Assembly (NCBI RefSeq): GCF_034190915.1
Contig: NW_026947504.1
Coordinates: forward strand, 65,933,474 to 65,997,473
Source of the DNA: Cavia porcellus
Taxonomy: Eukaryota > Chordata > Mammalia > Rodentia > Caviidae
Direction of reading: 5' to 3'
Length of the DNA: 64,000 bases
Shown in pieces: positions 47,626 to 59,424 of the stretch (within the stretch, counting starts at the first letter, position 1; each line of letters opens with the position of its first letter). Below the pieces are notes generated by a model. It was not told where the DNA came from. It ran no database searches and saw only the letters and a list, made by a program, of their open reading frames with translations. A program made the position numbers and the translations under genes.

Positions 47626-49444
47626 CTGTTGTAACACTTTTCTTAAACCCCAAGCTAGAGATAGACATCTCCCTTCTCTCTATACCACAAGCTGATGTTG
47701 GTTTTTGCTTCATACAATGACTCCTCAGAGATAGACCCTGGGTTTCACTTAGCATTATTATTCTCAGTCTCCACCCCCATGCCGGGTACTTCCATTAGCA
47801 GTGAACAGTCTCACATTCTCTCTTCCCTTACTATCTGCAGCCTCTGGCATCCACAGAACATCTTGGAATATACTCCCTGCAGAGAAATGAGATAAGAACA
47901 AAAGAGATAATAGAAGACAATGAAGATGATAGATAGATGATAGAAGGGTAGATGGATAAATAGTTGACAGCTGGATAGATCAATGATACTTAGCTAGTTA
48001 AACTGGTAGTATGTATTCCAAGATGTCAGGGTCTCTTAGAATGACCCAGTTTCACAAGCAAAAGTCTCAGTGTAGACTCCCATCAATTTACTTTCTGATT
48101 GTTTCATTGTCAGATCTTTAAGAAGCATAAGAATGAAGTCCCATGTATATATAATCTCAATGATTATTATTCTTATTAAAAGTAATTAATGGCATCATCT
48201 CAGGAAATCCAGCTGTGCTGGTGAGTAGAAGCCCACTTTGGACTTTATTTAAGAGATAGTTCTGACGTTGGCCTTGATTCAGTGCAGTGGTTCCTCTACT
48301 CAAGAAGATCAGAAAATCAGTACAGTATATTCAAATTTATTTGAAGCATATAAAAACAACTCATTTTCCTGCATCTGCCTCTGTCACAGAACATTTGTTG
48401 AAACTGAGTCCATTTTACTAATTCATCAGAATAATTTTGAAACTTCACCAAGGCACCCTTGGTGGAAAGAATGACTTGGACCCCTGAAGAAGATGACTTA
48501 GGTGAAGAATCTGAGGATTTCATTATACAAAGTTACTTACCAGGGACTCTAGAAAAGCATAAGGGCAGCTGGCCCCCAATAGAGTGACACCAACAAGTAG
48601 GCAGTATTTGTATTATGACTTCCCTAGCAAAACTTGTCCTCTCGTATGACAGTCAACCCTTATTCAGGGACAGAGTCAAAACAGGTAATTTGAATACACC
48701 AATTTTTTTCTTCAGTGAACAGAAAGCCACCCAAATTTAAGACACTGTTGTTTTTCTCTACTGTCTCAGTATTTTCTGAGAAGGAAATGCCATCAAAGGC
48801 TAAGCCTGGGTTTGTTAGGTGTGGAAACAAGATGCAGGAAAACCCTATCACATGAGGATGGTAAATAATACGGGTTTAGACTGCTATTTATGCCCCTAGT
48901 GTATGTCAGGTAGGCTGGAGATTTGCTCCAGGTTGTTCATTTGGCTCACTGCGGAGGGCTGAACCTGCTTCAACAGCTCAAAGGGAGCTGGGTTCTCTCA
49001 CAGGAGAGGGTATCCACTAAGAAGCTTGAAGCCCAGCAAAGTTTATTTTCCTTTGGATGTCTGTAGATAAAAGGTTTCACTTTTGGAAAACATGTATATG
49101 GAGTGCCATTGTATTGCTGAAAGGAGAAAGCCTCAGCAAAACATGACAACAGCATACAGAAGCCTTCTGGATGTTCTGTGACCCGATGTGTATGTGAGGT
49201 CTCAGAGTGGAGTATTCATGCATCTGCCTCATGAAGGCACATTAACCTGTTCATTCTCTAGTTGGAATCCAGTAAAAATGCAAGTGAGAGTGAGCTCTGA
49301 GTGTGGCCCTAAAGTTCCAAGGTTCTGGGCATGATTTTGCTGCTGCTATGACTTCCCAGCAAGCCCTTGTAGGCTCTCAGCACATCAGAGCTGTTCCATG
49401 GGAAAGAACCATGCAAGGATTCTGTATTAAGATGGACCTTGACT
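47626..49444. other. Unassigned sequence
   Basis: A short degenerate GATA tract lies at about 47925-47960. Nothing else recognised. Confidence 0.45.
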
Positions 49445-49805
49445 TAGTTACTTTTAACTTATTGCTGGGACAAAATACCCGACACCCAAAATGAAGGAAG
49501 GAAAGATTTATTTCTTACAGTTCTTGGAGGTTTCAGTCCATACTCAGTTGGCTCCAAGGCAGGGTTGCATGGTGAGCAGCAGTTTATGGTAGCCACAAAC
49601 AACAATGAGGAAACTGGGGAGAGAGAGGGACACACCTTCTTCCCAATATTACATCTTATCTTGGCTACACCCTAGGTGGGTGTAGCATTCACGCCACCAA
49701 TCTAAGCACTAGACAATGAACCAATCACAATACTAGATTTGGTCGAGTCCATAATTAATGAGGCTTGGGGGCCACTGAGATAAACCATGACAGCCCTTTC
49801 TTTGC
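49445..49805 (-). mobile_element. MaLR-like solo LTR, antisense
   Basis: Read on plus: TATTGCTGGGACAAAATACC, GGAAAGATTTATTTCTTACA, CAGTTGGCTCCAAGGCAGG, CACTAGACAATGAACCAATC and ATTAATGAGGCTTGGGGGCC, the complement order of a MaLR/MST-group LTR. Confidence 0.6.
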
Positions 49806-49898
49806 AAAAGCTGAATTTGACGGACCACATAAATAAGCTGTATGAAAAGCTTCTTCATAAATAAAACTTCATAATATGTGTAAAATATGTGTTGGGTC

Positions 49899-49900
<2 letters not shown>

Positions 49901-49934
<34 letters not shown>
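49901..49934 (+). repeat. (TG)n microsatellite
   Basis: About 34 bp of TG dinucleotide. Confidence 0.95.
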
Positions 49935-49935
<1 letters not shown>

Positions 49936-50248
49936 ATGGAATGTTTTCAGGTAAACAAGTGTGGTCTACAAGAAAGTATCTGAGTGATATGCCCTGTTAG
50001 TTCTTAATTAATAATTACTGTGTTTTTAAGCAAAAAATAAAAATAAAAAAATAAAAACAACAATACAGAATTTCAAAATACAAAATAATTATAGATTAAC
50101 AATGATTAATATATTCCATATTGTTGTCTTTAAGGTAGTTGCTCATATTACAAGATAAAGGCATGGAAAAAAAGATCAAAAAATGAAAGCATGAACCATT
50201 CTTTTTGATGAACTAGTAGAGACTAATAGTATACTTTTTTATTTTGAA

Positions 50249-50289
50249 TATATATATATAATAGATATTATAGATATAGCTATATATAG
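50249..50289 (+). repeat. AT-rich simple repeat
   Basis: TATATATATATA followed by interrupted TA/GATA units, inside the old L1 3' UTR. Confidence 0.8.
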
Positions 50290-51771
50290 TCTTTTCCCTT
50301 ATTTCTTTTCTCCTTTCCCCTATCCCAGTTGTTCTTTCTTTATGAGTAGTTTCTATTCCATTAATTTTACAATATCTATTATACATTTTGAATCTTATTT
50401 AATCAGTTTTTTATACTAGACAGACAATATGATGTTTACAATGTGGATCTGATTTATTTCACTTATGAGTATGTTCTCAAGTTGCATCCATTTACCTATA
50501 AAAGCCTTGAGGTTATCACTCTTTAGAGCTGAGTAGTACTCCATTATATAAAAACACCACAGCTGTTTTATCCATTCCTCAGTTGATGGGCATTTGAGTT
50601 GTTTCCAAGATTTAGCTATTACAAATTGTGCTGCTATAAACATGGGTGTTCCTATATCATTGTGGTATGATGGTTTCACTTCTAGGAAAATATCCAGAAG
50701 GCAAACAATTGGGTAGAATGGGGCCTCTAACCTCAGTTTTTTGAAGAACCCCACACCGATTTCCACAGTGGCTGTATCAGTCTACATACCAACCAACACT
50801 GTAGATGGGTTCCTTTTTCATCACAACTCCACCACATTTGTTATTGGTTGATTCTTGACGATAGCCATTTTTTCTGGAGTGAGATGGAATCTCAGTATTG
50901 GTTTAATTTGCATTTCTTGAATGACCAATGATGTTGGACATTTTTTCATATATTTATTTGCCATTTGTATTTCTTCATCTGAGAAGTCAGTATTCATCCT
51001 CTCAGATACCCACTTTGGGATTGGATCTTGGAATTTTGGGGGGCTGATTTTTTTTAATTCTTTATATGTTCTAGATAGAAATCTTTTAAGGAACAATTGG
51101 CTAAAATATTTTCCAATTTTGTTGGTGTTCTTTCCACTCTGTTAACATGCAAAAATTTTGACATGCAAAAAATTTTTAGTAAGATGAGATTCCAGTTATT
51201 GGTTCTGGGAAGTATTTCCTGTGCAGTTTGATTTTTGTTCATGAATTCTCTGCTTACCCCTATGTCTTCAAGATTTTTACCTACTTTGTCTTTCAGAAGA
51301 CTTAATGTTTCTGTTTTAATATTTAGATCTTTGATCTATTTTGACTTTAGGTTAGTATATAGCGATAGACTTATATCTAGTTTAGCCTTTGGCATATAGA
51401 AAGCTTATTTTTTCAGCACTATTTATTAAAGAGGTTATCTTTCTTCCAGTGAACACTTTTGGCTCCTTTGTCAAAGATAAGGTTGCTGAGTGTCTTTGTT
51501 GTTATGTTTTCATCTTCTACTCTGCTCCCATGGTCCTCAGATCATTTTTTTTTTTGCTAGTAGCATGCTGATTTATCACAGAGCCTTGTAGTATAATCTC
51601 TTCCCTTGACTTTGTTGCCCAGAATTGCCTTTGTTATTCTAAGTCTCTTCTGTTTCCAAGTGAATTTTAGGAATATTTTCTCTAGATCTGTGATGTATAC
51701 TATTGGGATTTTGATTGCAATTGCATTAAATATGTATAACAGTTTTGGGAGAATGGCCACTTCACACAACT

Positions 51772-52132
51772 ATTACTCTGATACAAAAACCAGAGAAAGA
51801 TCCAACAAAAAAATAGAATTACAGGCCAGTCTCCCTAATGAACATACAGGTAAAAACCCTCAACAAAACTATAGCAAACAGAATACTGCAAATCATCAAG
51901 AACATTATACACCATGACCAAGTGTTGTTCATCTCAGGAATGCAGAGATGGTCTGACATACGCAGATCAATAAATATAATACACCATATCAACAGAGTCA
52001 AAGAAAAAAATCACATGATCATCTCAATAGATGCTTTGTGAAAAGCTTTTTTTTTTCTTTTTTTGAGCATCTATTGAGATGATGGTGTGATTTTTTTGTT
52101 GGATCTTTCTCTGGTTTTTGTATCAGAGTAAT
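51772..52132. repeat. Fold-back palindrome: 43-bp and 18-bp perfect inverted arms
   Basis: The outer arms 51772-51814 and 52090-52132 are perfect reverse complements over 43 bp. The inner arms 52018-52035 and 52066-52083 are perfect over 18 bp. On the left the arms are 203 bp apart; on the right only 6 bp. The missing right-hand sequence is explained by a slip between two A7T runs. The loop is 52036-52065. Confidence 0.93.
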
Positions 52133-53195
52133 ACTTGTCTCCAGAAATAAGTTAGGGAGAATTGCTTTCCTTATAATTTTACTTAAGAGTTTGAGGAATT
52201 TTGGCATTAAATCTTTTCTAAATTTTTTGAATTCATCAGGTCCTTAGCTTTTCTTTGTTGGTAAGTTTTAACTACATTTTTAATTTCATTAACTGATATT
52301 AGGTTATTCAAATTTTATAAGTTCTTGATTTGGCTTTCACACATTTATAGGAAACCATCTATTTCTTCTCTGTTTTCCATCCTATACAAGTAAATATTTT
52401 CAAAGTAGATAGTGATAATCTTTTGAATTTTCACAGTTATCTGTAATGATTTCACCCTTTTCATCCTTCACTGCATGAATTTGAGTTTTTCTTTCCTTTT
52501 CATGATAAGGTTGGCCAAGGGTTTATCAACTTTATTTATTCTTTCAGAGAATCAACTCTTCAATTGATTAATTCTTTGTTGTTTTTGTGGGGGTTAGTCT
52601 AAATTATGTTAATGTCTACTCATAATTACTTTCCTTCTATGAGCTTTGATTTTGATTTGCTCTTTTTTTCTAGAAGCTTGAGATTCAGCATTAGGTTGTT
52701 TATTTCTGCTCATTCTGTTTTCTTGATGTGAGAATTCACTGCTATCAATTTCCCTGTTAGGACTGCTTTCCTTGTATTCCACTGGTTCTGGTATGTTGCA
52801 TTTGCATTTCATTTGCTTTGTAGTTGATCTTTAATTTTACCTTGATCCATTGGTTGTTCAGGGAAGTGTTATTTAATTTCCACATGTTTACAGAATTTTT
52901 GCTGCTTCTTTTGTCATTAATTTCCAATTTCATTGCACTGCGGTCAGATAATATGTATGTGATAATTTCAATTCTCTTGTATTTACTTAAGTATGTTCTA
53001 CGAGCTAACATATAGTCTGTTTTAGAGGACATATCATGTAGAGCTGAGAAGAATGTGTATTCTGATGTTATTGAGTGGAACACTTTGTAAACATCTAGTA
53101 TACATGTCTCATTAATTTTACTTTTTTAGTTAGAAGAAAGAGACCAGATGCAGTATCATTTAAGCCCTGATGAGTATAGTTAATTAAGACCTCGA

Positions 53196-54990
53196 CTTCC
53201 GGGAGAACATGGCAGACAGATAGCAGCAGCTATGGAGGCTCTCTGAAACACCCAGCTTAGAATTCAGGAAAGGTGCTGAGTAAGGAATCATAAGCAAGAG
53301 GAGATATGCCCCGGTGACCCAAGAATGAACTGGGCTGAGAGAAACCAACTGGGAATGCAATCCTGGTGCTATAACATGAACAGATAAAGCCTCAGTGTGG
53401 AAGCTGGAGCCCGTGCCATTGGAAGCTGCGATTTGGGTTTCCTGCCACCGTGGCTGCGTCTGCATTGGCTCGGCAGGGAGAGAGACGCGCGGAAGCTCTG
53501 AAAACAGGAATCGGTGAATGGAGTTGAGAGCAGGATGGGCGGGGAGCCGTGCATCCACCTCCGGTGAGTGAGGGAAAACTGGGACTCTTCTACGGTCTAG
53601 GAGACTCCAACAGAGGACATGCGGGGACCAGGCAGACTTGCGGGAACAGGGCGCTGCAGTGACTTCAGTCACCAATCCCCCTCTCAAGCAGGATTGGTGA
53701 GCAGTGCCTAGCCCACGTGACGCTGTTGGCTGAGACCCAGTAGGCTAGCACAGCCCAGGTGCCAGCTCCTGAAGGTGACCTGGAGGGGAGGGCCCCGCAT
53801 AGGCTGCCTGGTCTGCAACTTCCTCGTGTGCGGCAGTGGGCGAGAACACCTAGCCGGCACAATTCAATCAGACTGTGACTGACAGGGAAGGAAGCTGGGC
53901 CTCCTATATATGCTTGCATATATAAGGAACAAAGAATATGGGAAGAGGCAGCAACAAGAAAGGGTCCTCGGCCCCCAATCCTGAGAAAGAGGCAACAGCA
54001 GACACAGCACCAATAGACATAAAGCACTATCTCGAGAGCCTCATAGACAAGTTCAGGAGTGAAGTTATTAATGACCTGAAGCTAGACATAAGCAGAATAG
54101 TTAGAGAAATGCTAAGTACCACCCAAGAAAAAACAGATGGTGGAATGGAAGAACAGAAAAAGAGGAGTGAATTGTTTAATGGAGAAAATAGAGAAAGCAT
54201 AGAATACGTGAAGCAGGTTCAAAGAGATTACCAGGAAACTAAAAAGTCTATAGAAAGCTGGCATAACAGCTTGAAAGAAACTAAGGCCAGATTATCTGAA
54301 CTGGAGGGAAGATTCATAATATGGGAGCATGAAATGAAAAACTTCTTAAAAATAACAAAGAAACAAACAGCAATAATACAAAGACTAGAAGATGATAAGA
54401 GGTCTATAACTTAAGAATTAAGAACATAAAAGAAGAAGTAGGACACAAACAAATGAGCTACAAAAGCTACTCACAGAAATAATCCAGGAGAATTTTCCTA
54501 ATTTAGCAAAGGTAAAGATACTCAGTTGTATGAAGCATACAGGACCCCAGCCACCTACAACCCAAACAGAGCAACACCCAGGCATATAATAATTAAAATT
54601 CCAGAAATCCAATACAAGAACAGAATACTAAAAGCCGTCAGAGACAAGAAACAGATCACCTACAAGGGAACACCCATCAGAATTACAGCAGACTTCTCGG
54701 CACAAACCATGAAGAGCGTGGAGGGAAATAATTCAAGCTTTGAAAGATAATAATCTCCAGCCAAGATTGATATATCCTGCACAACTATCCCTGGAAATTG
54801 ATGGAAAAACAAGGTTCTTCCAGGATAAAGAGGAACTAGGGGAATATGCAACCACCAATTCAACTCTATAGAGAATACTGCAAGCTATTTTAAAAAAGAA
54901 AAATACGAAGAATCCAGAAGTAGTGGCAGAGAGGCCACAATGAATGGAGCAGAAAACAAAATGAAGAAGACAAACTGACAACTAATGACA
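53196..54990 (+). mobile_element. HAL1-like element, copy B (5' UTR + ORF1, no ORF2)
   Basis: Full 5' end (CTTCCGGGAGAACATGGCAG), a 740-bp GC-rich 5' UTR matching copy A, ORF1 relics from 53938, then the same post-ORF1 tail as copy A (GTGGCAGAGAGGCCACAATG at about 54923; CAACTAATGACAGAAAAAG at about 54978). At about 54990 it leaves the family and enters unassigned sequence. It has no ORF2. The right end lacks a clear A-tail, so its 3' UTR may have been deleted. Confidence 0.75.
53938..54870 (+). pseudogene. HAL1-like ORF1, copy B, frameshifted
   Basis: The first 158 codons (53938-54414) are open and give the N-terminus and most of the coiled coil (QEKTDGGMEEQKKRSELF). Stops and shifts follow at 54415-54525. 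A 74-codon open segment (54526-54750) restores the RRM and the start of the C-terminal domain ([40 protein letters not shown]). Gene order and motifs match L1 ORF1p. It is more intact than copies A and C but cannot make a whole protein. Confidence 0.8.
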
Positions 54991-55639
54991 GAAAAAGATT
55001 ATTATAACTAAAGCTAGAGAGATCTATGATAAAATGTCACTCTATTAATAAAGGGACCTAAAAGCCAATGAGTTATAATTGTTATCACTTAGAAATAGTT
55101 TCTAAACTTTACCTGTTAGCTCTAATGCTCATGCTTTGATTATATATACCTCTGTATACATATTTGATTAAAATTTGTTTTTGCTGAAAAGGTGCCAAAC
55201 CCCAAGGCATCATACAGACAAAACCAGTAACAAATATGCTAGATTCTTTTGACTGGGGTCCACTAGATTTTGTACAGAGAAAAGGTTATCTGACACATAT
55301 TGAGGTCTTTTTAAAAAAATTTTATTAAAGGAGAAAAAGAAAAAAAAAGCAGAGAAAGGGTACAAGCTTTAGTTATAATAATCTCTAAATTTGATAACTT
55401 ATGAGAACCAGATTAATACACTATTTCAGCAAATGAAAAACTCTTAAATTTTTAAATATAAACAACAATATGTACTGTATTTATAAAACCAGTCTCAGCA
55501 TTGTCTTCATTATTTGGCAGCCTAGATGTATATATTACAGTATTTAGACAGGACAGAATCTCTGTAGGCTTGGGGCTGGGCTTTTAGACATAACTAAAAA
55601 GAATGGGTAAAGAGAAAAGTATTCCAGTTACAGTGTAAG
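54991..55639. other. Unassigned sequence between HAL1-like copy B and ERV relic
   Basis: A+T-rich; no motif seen. It could be the LTR or the pol side of the antisense ERV, but I cannot show this. Confidence 0.35.
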
Positions 55640-57130
55640 CAAGATATTGGTGACTGTTTATTGAGGTACAACGCCTGGAAGGAAGACCAGAGGTGAGAAA
55701 GATACGTGCTGGTTTTTACCTCTTGTCACCATTGCTCAGGACTCCACCATGGAGATGACAGGTAGAGATGACAGTCTAGCCAGAGGGAGGAGGTGAGTGC
55801 CCCAAGCCCTTTTAGTCTTGTTGGACCAACTGACAGGATGGGTCTGAATTCTGGGGTCTTGACCTAGAGGCCAATTCAACTTCCAGTGGTCCCCTTTGCA
55901 GTTAGGGCATGGTTTGAGAGACCTCTTAAGTTAGTCCTTGTGAAGGTGGCCTGGATTTCTACAGGAGGAGCAGTTGAGTCTAGCACTGAGCTCTTCTTGG
56001 AGCCCCAAGAATCAGACTTAAGGTCTATTTGTTTTAAGGCCACAACAAAGGTAACTACCTTTTGGTCTCTTTTTTTTCTCTCTGGCTTTCTCCCAGTCTC
56101 ATTTACAGAATATTAAAGAGGCAGTTCTTACTAAAGTATCAAGTGAACTTTCTGGAGCAAAGTCTATCTTTTGAAATTTCTTTTCTAATATCTGGAGTTG
56201 ACTGGGTAATAAACAAGTCTTAAAGCAAAGTCTGTCCCTCTCTTGAAATAGATTCTAGGAAGTATGTTTTTTCAGTGCCTCTAGTAAACTGAGAAATCAA
56301 AAGGGGTTTTCATCTTTCTCCTGAAAAAAATACCTGACAATCTAAAATAGAGGGCTTGGTTTTTGTTCTTCTTAGACCTTCAAGAACATACACTTGTAAA
56401 CGTCTCCTGCTCCAATCTCCTGTCTGGCTGCTAGACCAGTAGGGGTCTTGGGTGGGAATTGCTTGTGCCCCAAAGGGTACTGGCTGTTCTCCTGACTGTC
56501 AATCTTCTGGTTATCTAAAATTAACAATATGGCATTTACCCCAAATACAATAGCTAGAAGTTAATGTTTGATTTAAAATTAACATTACATCTTTCCAAAT
56601 TAGCTCATAAGTCTGAGTAAGTCCTCTAAAGACATTGATGTGCTTATCAGGATCACTTGAACATTATTTTGGTTCTAGCTTGATTTGTTTTAAATCTTTG
56701 AGAGAAAGAGACCTATGAATGGGGACAGTCTCCTAAGGATTATAATTATACTTAGAACATAAATAAGAATTATTTCTTAATGTCAAAAAGTTTGATCATA
56801 AGACAATTCTGACCATTTTTTCTCTTTTTTACAGTGTGTTTCTAGTTCAGTCATGGTAAAACAGTATAAGTTATACAGCACTTCAGCTTAAGTTAATAGG
56901 GAATTAAGAATAATTACCATACTACATCCTGCTATCTTGTGGGTAGCTGTCTGTGCCCTCAGATCTAGTGCAAGTAGACAAACTGGGACAGAATATAATC
57001 TATCTAAACAGAGCGGTGTGAGTAATGTGGATTTTAAATCCTGATACACTATTACCAAAATCCTCTCCCTTCTTTTTTTAAAGTATTCCTCCACTTTCAC
57101 TCCCATAGGGTGCACCGTGCATTTTTGGGT
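55640..57130 (-). pseudogene. Endogenous retrovirus gag relic (ERV1-like), antisense
   Basis: On the minus strand the decayed frames give, in order, a capsid-like region at about 56700-56520 with a block typical of gammaretroviral-type capsid (DPDK, then GLTQTYELIWKDVM). A Gag-like WSSSQTGDW stretch follows near 56430, then a nucleocapsid zinc-knuckle at about 55925-55880 of form C-x2-C-x4-H-x4-W, where the last Cys is replaced by Trp. The order capsid then nucleocapsid is right for gag. Stops and frameshifts throughout make it non-functional. No pol or env was recognised. An unplaced region at 57131-57440 may be its upstream leader. Confidence 0.6.
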
Positions 57131-57439
57131 CCCACAAACTCTCTCAGTTTTTAGATTAAGGGGGCCACCTGCTATTTACCTAAGTGGTTCCGAATCTTCT
57201 CCCTCCTGGACTTGATCTCAAGTTGCATTCCTTTACCTACAAAACCTGTCTTTCCAACCTATCTGCAGCTGCTGGTCAAGTTGCCCCTCTTACTCTCTGG
57301 TTACCTGTCATGTAAAGCATTGTTTTTTCATATATGATTTTCTGCCTGTAGACCCCTTTTCAGGTTAATTATATTTCCTATATAAAACATCTTGGTGGAC
57401 CCTGCCTCCTGATTTACTCTGCCTGTGTTTCTTTTCTTT
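57131..57439. other. Unassigned sequence, possibly ERV leader
   Basis: Lies upstream (on the minus strand) of the gag relic and ends at the A-rich tail of HAL1-like copy C. No motif is certain. Confidence 0.3.
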
Positions 57440-57639
57440 TCTTTTCTTTTAGTGTATCATGGCCATTTATATTAGAGATTATATCAAACTTTCTCTGCCT
57501 CATTTCTGTTGTGATATTTTTCTGCCATTAGTCATCTGCTTCTCTCCTTCATTCCACTTTCTGCTCCATTCACTGAGGCCTCTCTGCCACATTTCCTGAA
57601 ATCCTGTTTTTTTTTTCTCTCTCTAGAATGTCCTTCAGT

Positions 57640-58650
57640 ATTATCTGTAGGGTGGGATTGGTGTTCACAAATTCCCCCAGTTCCTTTTTGTCTTGGAAGT
57701 ATCTTGTTTCTCCATTAACTTCTAGAGATAGTTTTTCAGGGTATATCAATCAGGGCTGGAGGTTACTTTCTTTCAGGGCTTGGAATACTTTACTCCAAGC
57801 TCTTCTTGATTTTATGGTCTGTGTCTAGAAGTCTGCTGTGATTTTGATGGGTTTTCCTTTATAGGTAATCTGGTTCTTTTCTCTGAAAGCTTTTAATATT
57901 CTGTTCTTATATTGAATTTCTGGGATCTTGATTATTATATGTCTGAGTGTAGCTCTGTTTCGATTGTAGGTGGCTGGATTCTGTATGCCTCATACATCTG
58001 AATATCATTTCCTTTTCCTATGTTTGGGAAGTTTTCCTTTATTATTTCTGTGAATAGCCTTTGTATTTCCTTTGTTTTTACTCTTTCTTCTTCATTCATA
58101 TTCTTTATCCTTGTTATAGATCCTCTTGCCATCTTTTAGCCTTTGCATTGTTACTGCCTATTTACTTGTTATTTTAAAGAGATTTTTCCTTTCATGATCA
58201 CAAATTGCAAACCTGTCTTCAAGTTTTGATAGTCTATCCTTAGTTTGTTTCATGTAGTTTTACCAGCTTTCAAAGGAGCTTTTAATTTCCTGGTAATCTC
58301 TTTGAACCTACTTCATGTATTCTAGGTTTTCTTCACATTCTTCACCGAACATTTCTCTTTTTGTGTGTGTGTTCCTCCATTCTTCCATCTGTGTCTTCTT
58401 GAGAGGTTCTTAGCATTTCTTTTATTAATCTACTTATATCTTGTTTTATTTGGTTAAATATTTCACTTTAGAGCTCATCTTTGATGTCCCGAAGATAGCT
58501 CTTTATGTTCACTGATGCTGTGTCTGGTATTGCATGTTTGCTGTCCTCAATCGCTTTTGTATTTACCTCTCCTGGATCAGTGTTCTCATGGTTGGGGTCT
58601 GGGGACTTTTTCTTGTTGCTTTCTCTTGTCATGTTTTTGGTTTCTTCCAA
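57640..58650 (-). pseudogene. HAL1-like ORF1, copy C, fragmented
   Basis: Minus-strand segments: 58650-58468 (N-terminus with NKKKSPDPNHENTDPGEVN, matching copy A in place), and 58132-57935 (KTKEIQRLFTEIIKENFPN then YEAY, the RRM start). The C-terminal domain is legible down to about 57640. Several stops separate them. It is the most decayed of the three ORF1 relics. Confidence 0.75.
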
Positions 58651-59402
58651 ACAGGTGTGTAGAGGAGGTCCCAGCCCTTCTCCTTGTTGGTTATGGTTCT
58701 TCTGTAGTGCACTGGCTAGGGTTTTCTGCTCTCTCCAGGTTGGTCAGTGAGGTGCAAGCAAGGACAGTGTATGCTGGCCCCTCTCCTATGGGTCAGTCAA
58801 CCTGCAGGGGCCTTCACTGTGTTAGTGTGTGCCACTAGAATTGGTTTGAGGCAACTTATTGGATCCTAGCCAGAGGTATGACCCAGGCCAAGTATATCCC
58901 ACCAGTCTAATCTGGGAAGGGGGAAACTGACTGAAGCCACTGCTGTTCCTTATTCTTCCCCATCCTGCCCCATTCCAACATGTCATCCAGTTCTTTGCCC
59001 CTTTTCCATGGGAGGGTCTTATCCCAGTACTCACCACAAGTAATGCAGGTCCCTTGCTGGCTCCAGTCTCCGTTGGGCTCACCGACCTCCAACTTCAGCA
59101 TGACCATGGTTCCAGCAAGTCACAGTGGTGGGAGTTCAGTCACCTCAGTCGAAGCAGCAGGAGTTTGGGCAGCTGGGCGAATCATGGCTGCGCGAGTTCA
59201 GGCACTGCGGTGAGAACAGTGTGTCAGCTAATCTTAGCTGCTCAATGGTAACCCTGGGACTGCATGTTTGACCAGTTCTTTTCCCTTTAGTTTCTTCCTG
59301 GGTTAAGAGGATCCATCTCTCTCTGCCCTGACCTCCCCACGATGTTTTATTCCAGCATTTGTGTTGTCTGTCTCAGGGAGCCTCTGTATACTGCTGCTTA
59401 TC

Positions 59403-59416
59403 TATCCACCATCTTG
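59403..59416 (-). promoter_or_regulatory. YY1-like site at 5' end of HAL1-like copy C
   Basis: CCAAGATGGTGG on the minus strand fits a YY1 core within the first 20 bp of the element. Copy B has AACATGGC at 53206-53213 in the same place. Primate L1 5' UTRs carry a YY1 site near the start that fixes transcription initiation; the same role is inferred here. Confidence 0.5.
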
Positions 59417-59424
59417 GGGGAAGA

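Larger units (their letters stand above)
50025..53125 (-). mobile_element. Rearranged antisense L1 with an internal inverted segment
   Basis: An L1 in minus orientation, 5'-truncated inside the endonuclease domain (right end about 53125) with its terminal 3' UTR at about 50025-50160. ORF2 pieces on the minus strand are: late endonuclease (53083-52757), start of reverse transcriptase (52207-52045), fingers/wrist region (51769-51557), and C-terminal domain (51242-50416). Between them, 51772-52035 lies in plus orientation and repeats the start of the reverse-transcriptase domain. About 600 bp of ORF2, including the FADD catalytic site, is missing at the junction. It has many stops and is dead. 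Its short 3' UTR lacks the T-rich module of the full-length copy. Confidence 0.85.
57440..59424 (-). mobile_element. HAL1-like element, copy C (5' UTR + ORF1 + short tail, no ORF2), antisense
   Basis: On the minus strand it starts at about 59424 with a purine/pyrimidine lead and CCAAGATGGTGG, then the family 5' UTR (CAGAGGCTCCCTGAGACAG). ORF1 relics run from 58650 to about 57640, followed by the post-ORF1 tail (GTGGCAGAGAGGCC, AACAGAAATGAGGCAGAGAA). About 60 bp further it ends in repeated AAAAG units (about 57432-57453), an apparent A-rich tail. Copy A contains the same GAAATGAGGCAGAG block and then a long 3' UTR, so copy C probably ended at an internal site. No ORF2 is present. Confidence 0.75.

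Noticed and set aside
51819..52041. Overlapping open frames on both strands as a real gene pair
   Set aside because: Both come from the inverted reverse-transcriptase segment of the rearranged L1.
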